A stretch of 64,000 nucleotides of DNA from Auanema rhodensis (lineage: Eukaryota; Nematoda; Chromadorea; Rhabditida; Rhabditidae). A program made the translations under genes and the position numbers. The notes under the pieces are model-generated. The model did not search any database. It saw only the letters and a list, made by a program, of their open reading frames with translations, and was not told where the DNA came from. Position 1 is the stretch's first letter. Each line of letters starts with the position of its first letter. Location of the stretch: positions 15,438,001 through 15,502,000 of the forward strand of contig OZ059897.1 of the NCBI GenBank assembly GCA_964057225.1, read 5' to 3'. Below, piece after piece: positions 1 to 13,347 of the stretch.

Positions 1-1668
1 GTCTAGAATATTTGTAGTTATATGTTCAACAAATAATCGTAGCCATATTTAGTAAATAAAATTGAGTGCTCCCGGTGGATGTGCGCGAGAAGTGTGGTAG
101 ATCCAGTTGGTTAGTGTGAAACAAGGCAGACAGGCATGGTTTGTCTTCCAGCTGTCAACATGTCTATTTATGCAAATGATGTGTGTGAAAGAAGATAAAT
201 ATCTGGACTAATCAACACGTAATAGAGTTGCATGATGCAATTTGACAGATTCAAATTATATAATCATGAGTCTTGATTATATTGACAACATTTTAGATAA
301 GAAAGGTATTTTAATACGAAACAAATAAATAAAGTTGTTACCGTGATTGAGTGAACTGGTGGATAAGAAAAACTTCTCTAAATGAAGAATCGTATGCCCT
401 TTTTTGAATTCAATTTTGATAAAGATGTTTATGCAAAAGTTAATATTCATAATAATTTGCTACATGTTGCTGTTGTTGCGGTCATTATTTCATTAGCATA
501 CAAAGAACAGGGTTACGGTAACTTTTCATTTGACTGAACATGATCTTCTGTTCATTTTATTCAATTTTTCATTGAAAATCGGTTGCATTTGTTTTCTGAT
601 TGCTTTTTCACAACATGGAGAATGTCATTATTTCCATCCTAATATGTCTGTGTCTGTTAGTTTAAATTAGATGCGATGATGAGAACTGTCTGTTTGGGTA
701 AGCTGTGTTGGCAATGACAGACGTCCACATTCAGATCAGTCGTCTATCCCGTTGTTAGGGCATTTTTTTGTCAATTAGCCTGGAAATTAGTGAATTCATG
801 GATTCTATTTCGTCTGTCGTTTTCCGCCAATTTATAATAGATATGGCTCATTTAAATAATTTCTCATTAAGCTGCGCATCTTCATCCAAAGAAGGGATGC
901 CATTACATATCCGGAACCATCGTTAAAGACGATCGACAACGTATTAACTAAAATTTGCTCTTGCTTATTGTGAAGAGAATATAACAAAAAAAAGCATAAT
1001 AATAACTAAAATAACAGTTTTTCAATTTTTAAAATTATTCACATGAAAAATTATAATTATTAATATATTACTGTATGAATAATCTTTTATAATTATATAT
1101 TACCGTATGAATAATCTTTATGAATTTTATCCTCGTCATTCACATGTAGCATAATCATTCGCAGTTTCATCTCACTTCATATGAGTATACTGTAGATATT
1201 TAATATTTCAAAGCTTAAGAGTAATTAGTTTTCTTAGAAAGATATGAAAACTTCTGTATATACTAATAAAGAAGTAACATTTCACATATCTCTTGTATAC
1301 GATGTTGCGATTTTGAGGGAAATTGCTGTGAGAACGAGAAATTCTTCAGAATTGCTGTCAGTTTTTCTTTGCCTCTATTGTCCATGTTACATTTCTAACA
1401 TATTACAATGAATCAGCTGTGGTAATGAGCCCGTTGGGGTTCTGGGTATAAGATGTGAATGAGAGAGAATCGTCTTCTATTTTACATTTAGAGTGACTTA
1501 AACAAGTCTGTACGCCCCCTTGATCTGCTCAGCTCCTCCCACTCTCGTCAGCTATTGGCTGGCAGCAAAAATTGGCAAATATAAGCTAGAAAGGCAATTC
1601 GATTAAGCTTCTTCTTTAAGTCATATCTTCCTGACGACTACGATCCGTGCTTGCTCAGAGTGGTAAGA
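1..1668 (+). promoter_or_regulatory. 5' region of unc-4, no coding sequence seen
   Basis: No convincing exon was found on either strand. The last 170 bases look like a proximal promoter: an inverted CCAAT motif (ATTGG) near 1554 and an AT-rich TATA-like stretch near 1577 lie upstream of the unc-4 start. A possible trans-splice acceptor (tgctcag) ends near 1658, eleven bases before the ATG. The rest is AT-rich and may hold upstream neuronal enhancers, which cannot be defined from sequence alone. Confidence 0.35.
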
Positions 1669-4529
1669 ATGGATATGTTTGCCAATCTTCAAATGCAACA
1701 AGTCTGGAAAGAATATCTGAAGCAACAACAACAGCTTCTTTTTCCAGGTAATACTAGGTGTAATTCTCAATATATTAATGACTACTGTAGTGCTCATTAT
1801 GAATGTATCTCAGCTCGTTTTCATTATGTTAATATTAAATTTGTATCAAAGCTAATTCATTTTATTATTATTATTTAATATATTTTTTCAAAATTATTTA
1901 AATTTTATATAAATGCTCAATACTGATAAGAAATTTTAACATATATATGTATATTTAGAAGATTCATCAAACGATGTAAATGACACAGCAAGTATTTCAA
2001 GCAGAGCTTCTTCTCGAACACCGGAACCCCTCCTTTCTCATGGCGGTAACGGTGATTTTGATGGTATGTCAACATGCTACAACACCATACTTACAACTGA
2101 AACTCAGAGCTTTCAGCTGATATGGGTGGTGATAATTCATCGACGTCATCTGCGAATGTTGCTGGATCCGGATCATCATCAGCCAAACGACGACGAACAA
2201 GAACTAATTTTTCTGGATGGCAGTTAGAGGAATTAGAAAATGCCTTCGAAGCTAGCCACTATCCAGATGTATTCATGAGAGAAGCATTAGCTATGAGATT
2301 AGATCTGTTGGAGAGTAGAGTTCAGGTAAATTCTTTTTCTTTGAATTACAAATCCGATTAACTTTGAACGAACAGTGTTCATGAATAATGATATCATAGT
2401 ATGTGCTTGCTGTTTTGAATTGAACTCGTGTTGAAGCTTAAATCTTTTAAAGTTTTTTTGCAAAAGAGAAAATCAAATAATCATTTTAATAATCAAACTA
2501 TTGTATATGAATTATTCAACACGTATTACATATACTTTTTGGCTCATCTGAGCAAAATATAATAGACTAAGGCCAAGTTGTTACTCTCTTGGGACCATTT
2601 ATCTACGATTATGGAAAGAAATCTCTCCGGGACTGCAAATTAGTAAGGCCTAAGCAATCCAAAAGATGTCAAAATTGGTGAGAATATGATGAATTCTCAA
2701 CGGAGACCTTTTGACTTAATGCATCAAATTTTAAGAAAACCTTTAAAGATGTTTTTAAAACAATAAGAAGCTGTCGAACAAAAGAGAGAATTATTGTTGT
2801 CCAATATCCTATATTAGCTCAAATTCCAGGATATTATAATGCAATTTCCTAGATGTTTGAGCTGCTCTCTTCTCTCATGAGCAATTTAGAAAAATCAAAA
2901 ATGATCAAATTATTCTCGTTTTGAGAATCAAGAACAGTATAATACTAAGAACATTAATTTTCTATTTTTCAAAAACAAATCGTTAAAAAAATGTTGTTTC
3001 TTTTTGAAAAACAAAACAACATTCATAAGTAAAGCTGAATTTTTTTTTAGCCATTTTATGTAACAATTACCGTATTTTGTAACAGAAAAGAAGAAGGAAT
3101 AGTTTATTAACTACGATAAACAACTTGGTAACAAATCATAGAGACTGCCAATGGATTTGTTTTTTTGACGTGCCGATTAAATTCCCTAAGGATTAGGCAT
3201 ATCCACTGATTCTTTCCAATTTGTATGCAAAAATTAAATTTTTTTGCTGTTTTTTTACGAATTTAGAATTCAAAATTAAAGGTTAAACCGTCAAGACAAT
3301 GCTGCCAAGTTGAATCAAATATAGAAAAATTTAACGTATTTCATCGAGATCTCATATACCTTCGCGCTTTTGTCACTTTTTTTATTAAAACTATGTATGA
3401 ATATATCATGACAAGACTCATGCTAATAACAGGGGTCATGTCGATAAAGAAAAGGTTGAAGGAATTCAAATGGGACAAGATAAAAGTTCTTTGTAGATGC
3501 CTTGAGTTATGGAAAGAGAGAGAGATCCCATTTGAATTGACAACTGATAGATAGGCTAAAACGATAAGAGCATGAAGGAAGAAGAATTCATTGGCCAAAT
3601 CTAACTGATTCCAAGTAGATAATGAGACAAGTAGGGTCCCGAAAAACACATCTCAATCCCCTTAGGCAACTTTTGTCTCTTCATTTCTTCTACTTTCTCC
3701 GAATATTGTGAAAAAAAGAGAATAGATAAAGAGTTACTTTAAGAACAATAAATAAATTTAGTTGACAAGTTTAGAATGTTGCAACATAGTTATCTCAATT
3801 CGCAATTTCGCTTACGTTTTCAAACAAAATCCTTTTATATAAATGGATAAGAAAATCCTTTTTTTTTCTTTAGATAGTTAAAGTTTAAATTTCAGGTTTG
3901 GTTTCAAAACCGCAGAGCCAAATGGAGAAAGAAGGAGCATCTGAAGACTCCCTCCTTATCAGATTCTTCAAATAAAGGTGAAGAATCTAAACCGGTAAGC
4001 TTTAATCCCTCATTTTCTTCATTTAATAGAATTAATTAATTTAAAAAATATATATCCTTATAGTCAAAAGATCTCAGTCCATTTTCTATTGAAAGTTTAT
4101 TAGCTGCTAGTAGAGTTCCCAGAGGACGCCGTCCCAATGCTAAATATCCTCGTGTACAGGTATAGGATTTATATATGAAACTACAATATAATATTATTTT
4201 AGGCTTGTAAGAATATGTCACCTTTCATGCTTCCGTTGTTTCCTATAACACAACCTTCTGGTTGTACTCTTCGTCTACCTTCACCCCCAGCTCAAGTTCC
4301 TTCTTCATCATCTGCCTCCATTGATTATTCGTCAACGAACGCTGTATTAAACAGTACAACATTAGTTTTATCTCCGGAACCCAATCTCACATCCTCACCT
4401 ATACCTGACGATATAACTCAAAATATTGTTGGTGCAACAGCAACTGTTGAAGTGTCAAGTCAAGATATTTTAGATATGCCTTGTCTGAATGTCCTGGGTA
4501 ATGTATTCGATCTCAAATCTACAATCTAG
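1669..4529 (+). CDS. unc-4: UNC-4 paired-like homeodomain transcription factor
   Basis: Six exons: 1669-1747, 1959-2063, 2117-2325, 3896-3994, 4064-4159, 4203-4529, giving about 304 residues. The homeodomain is at residues 86-145, starting [20 protein letters not shown] and carrying [15 protein letters not shown] with Gln at position 50, the pattern of the Unc-4/Uncx family. Downstream, FSIESLL at residues 171-177 looks like an eh1 Groucho-binding motif; C. elegans UNC-4 is known to recruit the Groucho protein UNC-37. The blocks [19 protein letters not shown] and [15 protein letters not shown] match the conserved tail of nematode UNC-4. The family represses alternative synaptic identity in motor neurons. 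A 1.57-kb intron splits the homeodomain between Gln46 and Val47. The first ATG after the probable trans-splice acceptor was taken as the start. A poly(A) signal lies about 60 bases after the stop. Confidence 0.95.
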
Positions 4530-4659
4530 TCATCCATTTGTTTTTCATAACTATATATATATATATTTATCATATAATTATATGTAAATAAATAAAAAAT
4601 ATATAAGAAAACGTTTATTAAAATAGTATTAAACTTTAAAATGTTACTGAAAAAAAAAT

Positions 4660-7109
4660 TTACAAGTGGCAACGTGCTTTCTTCTCGGCTTGGTACTTCT
4701 CAATACCCTTGCGAACCTTACTACCGAAATCTGGGTGAACCTGAAAAAAATTAAAAATAAACTTTAGGCTTTTATATAATTTAGGTTGTGCATGAAGATT
4801 TATACTTACTTGAGTGAAGTGGGCAATAACCTTATCTTGAATAAATGGCTTGATGTCTTTCATAGCATCAATGAAATTGGCGCAAAGACGTTCACGATGA
4901 GGCTCATCAAGAACCTTAAAAATCATAAATAGAAGCAAAAAAAACTAAATTCACATACTTTAAGCCAGAACTCTCTTGGTTGGTCATAGTTGTTGTCTTG
5001 ACCGGAGTCATAACGGTCAACGTCGCCAGCAGAATGCCACACAGTTTCACGAGCATTCTTATTCTCTTGGAGACCATTGAAGCTGTTTGGATAGTAGTTT
5101 GGTGCATTTCCTATAAAAGAAAAAGTAAATGTTATATGATACTGTATTATCTCACCTTGGCTCTCGAAAGAACCTGCTCCTGCTCTTTGAGTGTTATGTG
5201 CTCTAGAACGGAATGGACAGTTAATTGGCAGATGAATATAGTTAGTTCCAAGACGATGGAAATGAGTATCAGTATAAGAGAAAATACGCCCTTGAAGCAT
5301 CTTATCAGGAGAGAATTCAATTCCTGGAACAACATGTGCTGGACAGAAAGCTGACTGCTCAACCTAGAAGAAGAACATATCAGAAGAATGAATTTTTTCT
5401 TTAACAAACCTCAGCAAAGTAGTTTTGAGGATTACGGTTTAAGACAACACGTCCAACTGGAATGAGTGGGAATTCAGAATGAGACCAGACCTTGGTGACA
5501 TCGAATGGATTGAAACGTAACTTTTCAGCTTCTTCGAAAGTCATAACCTAAAGAAAAGAAATGATTAGAAATTAAAAAAGTATGTTCCACCTGGATACAG
5601 AAATTCCAGGATGGATATTCTCCATTCTCAATAGAATTGAAAAGATCTCTTGTAGAATAATCTGGATCACTGCCAGTCAAACGAGCAGCTTCATCAGCTG
5701 GCAGGTTCTTAATTCCTTGAGCAGTCTGAAAATATAAAAGATGAATATTGAACGATTGGAAATGTAAACCTTAAGATGGAATTTGACATAGACGGCCTTT
5801 CCTTCAGCATTGACCATTTTGAAAGTGTGAGATCCATATCCATTCATATGACGGTAACCGTCTGGAGTACCACGATCCGAAAAGAGGAACATAATCTAAA
5901 TCAAAAATGATAAAATAAAAATTATGTTTAAGAACAACCTGGTGCATGGCTTCAGGACGGTGAGCCCAGAAATCAAAAATAGCATCATGATCTTTCAAGT
6001 TTGTTTGAGGGTTACGCTTTTGGGTGTGAATGAAGTTAGGGAAAAGGATGGGATCACGGATGAAGAAAATTGGAGTATTGTTTCCAACCTTAATTTAATA
6101 ATTTGAAATTTATTATAGTTTAAACTAACCAAATCCCAGTTTCCTTCTTCAGTATAGAACTTGATAGCAAAACCACGTGGATCACGAGCAGTATCTGCAG
6201 ATCCAGCTTCTCCACCTAAAATTTATTGACTTTGAATACTTCTAACATGAAATGAAAAACACTTTCTCTATTTACTTGAGCAGTTTTCAGGATAAAATAA
6301 GAAAAACAATATAAATTTATAAATTTTTATCAATGTTCCAAGGTAAACTCAAACATTTTCCTATCTATTCTTAGAAACAATATACTTCTGTTACTCTTAG
6401 CTATACTATAGTCTTATCAAAATAATATTTATCTTTTTTTTCTCTTTGTTCTCTATAAGCTTAAATTCTAATTTTAACATTTTTTTGATATCACAGATCA
6501 GAGATGATTTACTATATTGACGTATTTTCTATCAAATCTGACCTCTTTTTCTTTATCTAATTTATGATAAAAATATAATTAGAATTTAAAACTTCTCTAA
6601 CATCAAGAATAAATAAAATTTTGTATATAATAATATAAATAATAAAATGATTAATTACTTACCAACAGTTGAGAAACGAATGAAAAGTGGAGTTTGTTTT
6701 CCAACTTTGCTGAAGATATCAGCTTTGCAATACTTTGTGATATCATGAGTAACCTCAAAATATCCATGAGCACCTATAAAAATAATTATATTATTTATAC
6801 AAAAACATATATTTGATGTGAAAGTATTACCGGCTCCCTTAGCATGAACAACACGCTCTGGAATACGCTCGCGATCAAAATGAGCCATCTCATCCATATA
6901 AACGACATCTTGCATGAGCATGGGGCCACGAGGTCCAGCGGTTAAGACAGCATTTTTCTGTGCAATTGGAGCTCCATTAGATGTAGTAATTACATGACGT
7001 CTCTGAAACAATAAATTCAAAAATTATGGCTAGATCAGCTTAATAATCTTACGGATTGAGCATTCTTGTAGTTTTGCAACTGATCTTGAGCAGGGTTTCC
7101 TTTCGTCAT
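4660..7109 (-). CDS. Catalase, peroxisomal type
   Basis: Twelve exons, read from the right: 7053-7109, 6831-7002, 6663-6773, 6130-6215, 5939-6088, 5770-5895, 5591-5725, 5410-5547, 5156-5363, 4959-5110, 4810-4914, 4660-4740. They encode 506 residues, a normal small-subunit haem catalase that dismutates hydrogen peroxide. The active-site signature [17 protein letters not shown] carries His72, Asn145 lies in VGNNTP, and RIFSYTDTH holds the haem-ligand Tyr355. The C-terminus is Cys-His-Leu, which fits the PTS1 pattern [SAC][KRH][LM] and suggests import into peroxisomes. It resembles the C. elegans CTL proteins, but I cannot tell which one is the orthologue. It is convergent with unc-4, the stops being about 130 bases apart. 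Intron 3 is unusually long (447 bases). Confidence 0.97.
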
Positions 7110-8916
7110 TTTGGATAAGTCTGTAAACTTAGGGTGATCATCGTTAACAAAAACGAATGTGCGATACATATATCGAACAATTTGCGAAATATTTCATAAA
7201 ATTGGCTGTTAAAGTATGAAAAGAGGACACAGTTCCAATAAGATTGCGGAGTAACACGCTACAACTTTTAGGTGGGACACAAAACACGAAATCTAACAAT
7301 AACAACTTGTTTTTTTTTTCAAAGAAATCTAGTCTGATGCACAAAAGATATATGTTGAAATTCATTCTTATTGGCAAAAAATATTGTTTCCAGAACTAAA
7401 AACATTGAATAAGGGTTGAATTCATGAAAAGAATTTCTTATTTTTGCTTAATCTATGGAAATGAAGTACAGCTTTTGAAATATATATCGATAACAAGCTT
7501 AAATTTGATTGATAACTATCAGCAGGATAGATACATGATCGTATTCATAAATCTTACAAATGAGTAAAGAGTTATCTTCTAAACGGTTGTAAATGAATAG
7601 ATAGGTTTAATTGAAAAATAAGAAAGTATGATAGGATGAGGTCATCGACCGAAAATGTGATCTTCTTTCTATTAAAAAACTAAGAGAATTGGTAATGAAA
7701 ATGGTTGATGTATTATCGAACTGTTAGAACTATTTGCTACACTATAGCCAAGAAATAGAGAAATAACAACAGATAGATGGAAAAAACATCAAACAATGTA
7801 TTTAAAGCTTTTTAAACTTTATATTCATTAAGCTATATGTGTGGGAAAATAGCTTAAAAACATTCCTGTACACATAATAGTTACCAAGGTAAATATAAGA
7901 GTAAAAGACTTTAACAGGCGGGAAAAAAGATGTTTGTATTCGAAGCCAATCCAACCCATGGATGACAAAATGATTGACCAAATGCTGTTGATAAGACTAG
8001 AGAAACAGATTATAAGAGAAAGAGAAAGAGAGAGAGAAATAATAAAAGGTTAAAAGGAAAACTGCATAGACAAGAGAAAAGAACGTTATCACAGTACAAA
8101 ATACATGATAAATAGATTTAGAGAAGAAAATAAGATAGGAAACACGAAAAGTCCGGTTACTTTTCCATTTATATACATATTTTAGATGACAATAATTTTT
8201 GCTCAAACTCATTTGAAGTATATAATGAACCATAAATCAAATTTTAAATAATAATGAAAATTATAAAGTTAATGTGAAGGATTTTAGGGAAGAATATAAG
8301 ATAATAAGAGAAGTAAATGAGAAAGAAAAGAATGTATTGACAAAAAAAAAATTAATTATAATATACTTTATTAAATATTTAATAATAATATAAACAATAT
8401 ATTTATAATATATGATTAGTTAGATTATAAATTTGAGTTTGTTTTGAAAGTTATTCGATTAAATTATATGAAAACATTTATAAAATTTATATAAAATATC
8501 TAAATAATAGATGATAAAAATTTAAAAAAAAACCAGAATTATACAAAATGATTTATTATTTAAAATATTAATTATATAATAATTAATAAGAAAAATAAAC
8601 AAATATTATAAAACAAAGCTCAAAGAGAATGCATGTGATACCGGTCAGGTAATGCGAATGAGAAAGCCAAAATATATCAAATTTGGATATAAGTTTTGAA
8701 ATCATCAGTTTGTTTTTATCAGAAAATAAGATTATTTTCTTTATACATAACTATAAATCTAAGAAAATAATATTTTAAATGTCAAATATGACACAAACAT
8801 ATGTATTAAGGAGATATTTCAAAAAAATCTCAATTATTAATTATGAATATATAAAATTTTTCATAATAATAATAATAATATATTTAAATCCTAATTCAAA
8901 AATATATAATTTTAAT
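7110..8916. other. AT-rich intergenic region
   Basis: This lies between the catalase start and the 3' end of the M6-type gene, both on the minus strand. I see no exon with homology or a sensible splice structure. It contains poly-purine runs near 8015-8040 and very AT-rich sequence from 8340 to 8640. The catalase promoter should lie within the first few hundred bases. Confidence 0.5.
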
Positions 8917-10890
8917 TTATCGGTTATATTTCCTCCCATATTGATACTGGCTAACTGTATCAGATTTTTGTTCCGCTAAACGCGAAATTGATGTTGATTC
9001 AGAATATACGGAACTGAAAAAAAATGTAGTATGGAAAATGAAAATTCATAAAATCAAACATACTTTTCATTATATGAATTTTTTCTTTCTCTTAATCTTG
9101 ATCTTTCATACGATTTTGGATGTCGAGGACCCTCAATGTATCTATTGGGTGGTGGAATACTAGGAACTGGCGGCGTTGACGGCTCCAAGAATAGATCTCG
9201 AAGTTCTACATATCTGAAAAGAAAAAAAATTAAAAATATTATATTAAATATATATATTATACCTGCTAGCATTACCAACATGGGAATAATTAGCTGTATG
9301 AATAGCTAAGAACATACAAAGACCAAGGAGCACTATGCAACTTCCTACCCATCCAACCACATACCTAGAAATTAGAAAATAATATTTTTCAACTTTGAAA
9401 CAACATAGAAAACTTGTTTAGTGTTTTGGATATTTGTAATTGTAATAATGTTAAGTAGCATTAGAAATTTGAAAAAAAACTTGAAAATAGAATTATATTT
9501 AGAATATAAATAATAATTTTTATATTATATAAATAATTACCATGAACGAGCAGTTGAAGATAAAGCACAAAACTGTTGAGCGTCTCCTCCGCATAATTTT
9601 AATTCCTAAAACAAATATAAAATAAATTAAAAAAATTTGTTTATAAGTTGATTGTTAATATTAAAATTATTATAACATACCGATTTTGAGAAATTATCTA
9701 TAATGGGCCGGAAAATAGATAAATCTAAGCATTGTGTTTCACTAAAATCCGTCATATCATCACATATGTCATCAAATACAAAATATGATGCACATATAAT
9801 AGATATAAATGTTATTATAAATAACCAACAAATTATCTATAATAATATATAAATTAATAATTTAAATTTAAATTTCAAGATTACCAATGCTACCGTTAAG
9901 CTCATAGCGCATCCCAAAACACAACGTCCTCCACATTTCGCTTGTTTTTCTTAAAATATTAATATTAATAATTCTTTTAAATTAAAATATAAAAATATTT
10001 TAACAACTCAATGTTTATTTTCAGTTATATTTGTATACATACATATGTATATTGGTTGTAACAGTGTTTTTTCGTTAAATTATTTTAAAAATAATTATAA
10101 TTTTTCTTTAAAAAATTTAAAATTATTAATTGAATATTTACCTCGATACATTTGCTCTCTTGTTGATCCAGTAGCTGTAAATCCTACGACTAAAAAGAAA
10201 AAAGCAAAAATGCACATGAGTATCGTTACTACTACAAAGAATATTTGAACCTGAAATTGATAAAATTTAATTTTTTCTAAAATTAAATTAAAATTTTTAT
10301 AATTACTCTATCAAGCCATGGCCAATCTTCAATTTTTAAAAGTCGTCTACATTGTTCTGCTGTAGCATTAAAGCCCCATGTCATCATAATAGAAAATAGA
10401 ATAACTCCAATAAAACACATAGCAGTTGCCATAAGTGAAGCATACGGTATTCTAAAATAAAGAAAGAAATATTATTTCTTTTGCATAAATTATCTAATTT
10501 TTAAAATTAAAAATTGGAAAATAATATAAATAAAAACAAAATATTGAAAAAAAAAGAAAATTGAATGTACTAGATGGATATAATTTACAATTTAACTTAA
10601 TTAACACAAAGGAAACGCCATATTATGTGCATATTCAATTGATTATATAATTAATATTTTATAAAAATTAGCATAGTTTTCATTAAAATATTTACAAAAT
10701 ATATATAAAAACATTTTTTTTAGATTCAAATACATACCTTTCGAGGCAGCCATCATGACTGTGACCTTTAACAGCTATAGGTTCTTGCTGAGTACTTGGT
10801 GGAATCTTCCGTTCGGTAGACACCGTCGTATGACTGTCGCCATACCTTTGTGGAGAATACGGTGGATACTGATTTCCTCGAATTTTGAAG
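8917..10890 (-). CDS. nmgp-1: PLP/M6 family tetraspan neuronal membrane glycoprotein, 5' end unresolved
   Basis: Exons from the right: 10738-10890, 10307-10451, 10142-10250, 9885-9949, 9681-9836, 9541-9605, 9263-9364, 9064-9213, 8917-9013. Phases join throughout to give about 347 codons. The first hydrophobic segment follows the hallmark CLERIPYASLMATAMCFIGV; the second ends in GFTATGSTRE; a Cys-rich loop contains LKLCGGDAQQFC; the fourth segment is followed by VGNASRYVELRDLF and a Pro-rich cytoplasmic tail. These features are typical of myelin proteolipid/M6 proteins, which sit in neuronal plasma membranes. The frame hits a stop just upstream of 10890, so at least one further 5' exon is needed; it must end with two bases of a codon. 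The C. elegans family member is nmgp-1, and the symbol is assigned by family only. Confidence 0.86.
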
Positions 10891-13347
10891 CTGTTTCACG
10901 ATACGAAATCGGAAAAAAAACTGAAAATAAAGGAAATTAAAGAAAAAAATTAAAAATATATAAATATATGTAATAATCAGATTAAACTGAGGTGAAAAAA
11001 GAGATTATCGATGAATGGCATGGATATACGTATATGTATGGATGTTGCTATTGATCAAGATATCGAAGATATGTCAAACGATTTTCATAAAGGTCAGTTG
11101 ATTTTCCATTATAAGGAAATATACGATAAGAATAGAAATCTTAGATAAGAATTATTTCGAATATATAAAATTAAAATTATTTTTAAGTTTATGCTATTCA
11201 TCATGCTGGTGTATCTGATACATCGTGGTCCAACCAATGACTCAAATAAGAAAGAAAGGACCCGTACGATTATTGATTTCTAGTTTCCAACATACATATA
11301 CATATACACAGGAAGAAATAGAAGAAGCAGAGAGATGTATGAACATAGAGATGTATAGAGGTAAGGAGGTAAGGAGAGAGAGAGAGAGAAAGATAGGTAG
11401 AGAGAGAGAGAGAGAGAATGATGTATGCTTGGGTGTTCTGTTTGCTTTTATCTCATATATGAGACTAGAAGGTCTGTTTGAAGGTAAAGTCCACTAGCCT
11501 CCTCTTTGGCCACAATACCACCATCATCATCACCTACCTTCTCCATCTTCTTATATCGGTGTCCTTCTTTTTAACTCATCGTTATCTTCACAAGGAGTTA
11601 CCGGAACGTTTTTTATTTAATATTTTTAGCCAATTGTTTACATAAATGGTAAAAGAACAGAAGTAAATATTAGAAATATGTAAATATTTCTATATTTAAA
11701 CTTAATAAACTTCAAAAGATATTGACCTATCTACTAATTACTTATTTATTTTTTCATTTTCAAAATAAAAATTTAAAAAAAAAGAATTTGAAATATATAA
11801 TTTATACTCACAAATCGATAACTAATTTAAAAAAAAAAGATGGTTAATGATTAATATGAGAATATGTAGAATAATAGAAGATTGTTATATGCTGACTCAG
11901 CATACTATTAGATTGTACCCTCTGATTCATACATTTAAAAGAAAAAACAAGCTTAATGTTTTTAGAAATAGAAATAGAAATTTAGAATTAAATAAACATT
12001 ATAAGCTTGTTGAGAATTCTAAAACTATGAATAGGAAAATTCGGAAATGAATAATAGAAATAACATCATGAAGATTGGTATAACTAACATATAGTGAAAA
12101 AGCCTGATGAGAGAGAGTATCAGGAGAAGAAATGTGTAGTAGTTGTTGGAGGGGCATAGATTGAATAAACGTATCTCTGGACAACACCTGGACAATCACC
12201 TACTTATATGCATATAACTATATAAATAGTATAGGATTAACAGAGAGTACTAAAGATATCATAGAAAAGGGTCGAGTTCAGATATATAAGAGAAGGAGAG
12301 AGAGAGAGACAGAAAGAGAGAGAAGGAAATAGAGACTGGTTAGCTGATGCCAGGATAATCATTAGAAGATTAAGCATGTCGATATAAGGTAAGAGCATAC
12401 AGAAAGCCATATATGTTTTTCAATCAATAGTGGAAAACATATAATGAATAAACTTTATTTCTTGTAGAACTTGAAAAAGAGTTTGAATTCGTTGAAATAT
12501 TTGATAAGAAAGATAACGATGTGTTATACCCATCAAGCTTGTAAACGATCTTTATAGACTTATAGCTGTGTACTATGCTTTCCCCATTTCTTACAATGAT
12601 TTTCAATACAGACTTCATTTGAAAAATTATTTCCCCTAAGCAAATAAAGGTTTATTAGAACAGTAACGTATTATGAAACAGATAAAAAGTATTTTTTTCT
12701 AATATAATGATAATTTGATTTAACTATTATCTTATCAACAAACCATTTAACCATGTGACTTCTTAATTATTTGTGTACTAACTATATCATAACACAAAAT
12801 AGAATAAAATAAATAAAAGTACATACAAACTATTGAAGAAATTTAAATATTTTAATCTCAAAAATCTTTATTTCTTTATTTTATTTACTTAATTTACTTG
12901 ATTTAATAATACAAAAAATGCAGAAGAGCCATATCCGCTATATCTAATTAAGGTTGTTGACCTATTAAATATCAAAATAGTTTAAAGAGGAAATGTTCAA
13001 TGACAATAGATCAAACGATATTATCAGGCTGTTATCATAATCATGATTTTACATAATAGTTTATGAACTTGTGCAATTTGAATAAAGCTTATATACAGAC
13101 TATGAATGATAAATAGCTGCTGTACTTACATATATACAAACACTATTTTAGAAGTCAGAGGAGCCTGCTGATTCTTATCAATTTCTTTTTTTTTTCTCTC
13201 TTTACATCTTCATCTCTCTCTCTTTCTCTCTATCTTTTCTCTCTCTTTTTCTTTTTTTTCCTATATCACTTACCTTTCTTACATACATATATGCATGTAG
13301 GTTTGATTTTCAGTTGACAGTTTTCGTTTTTTCTATATGATTGCATA
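10891..13347. other. Intergenic region, probably with the 5' exon and promoter of the M6 gene
   Basis: No exon could be placed with confidence. A GA-rich run at 11370-11425 and another at 12290-12330 are simple repeats. The missing first exon of the M6-type gene should lie here on the minus strand. Two TTATCA (GATA) sites at 13021 and 13032 lie about 310 bases before the phospholipase B start and could belong to its promoter. Confidence 0.4.

Noticed and set aside
3341-3649. Hydrophobic 102-residue minus-strand frame inside the homeodomain intron
   Set aside because: No recognisable family, no splice partners, and composition like AT-rich background.
4916-5407. Overlapping open frames in the catalase gene, including a plus-strand one of 124 residues
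   Set aside because: They are other-frame shadows of catalase exons.
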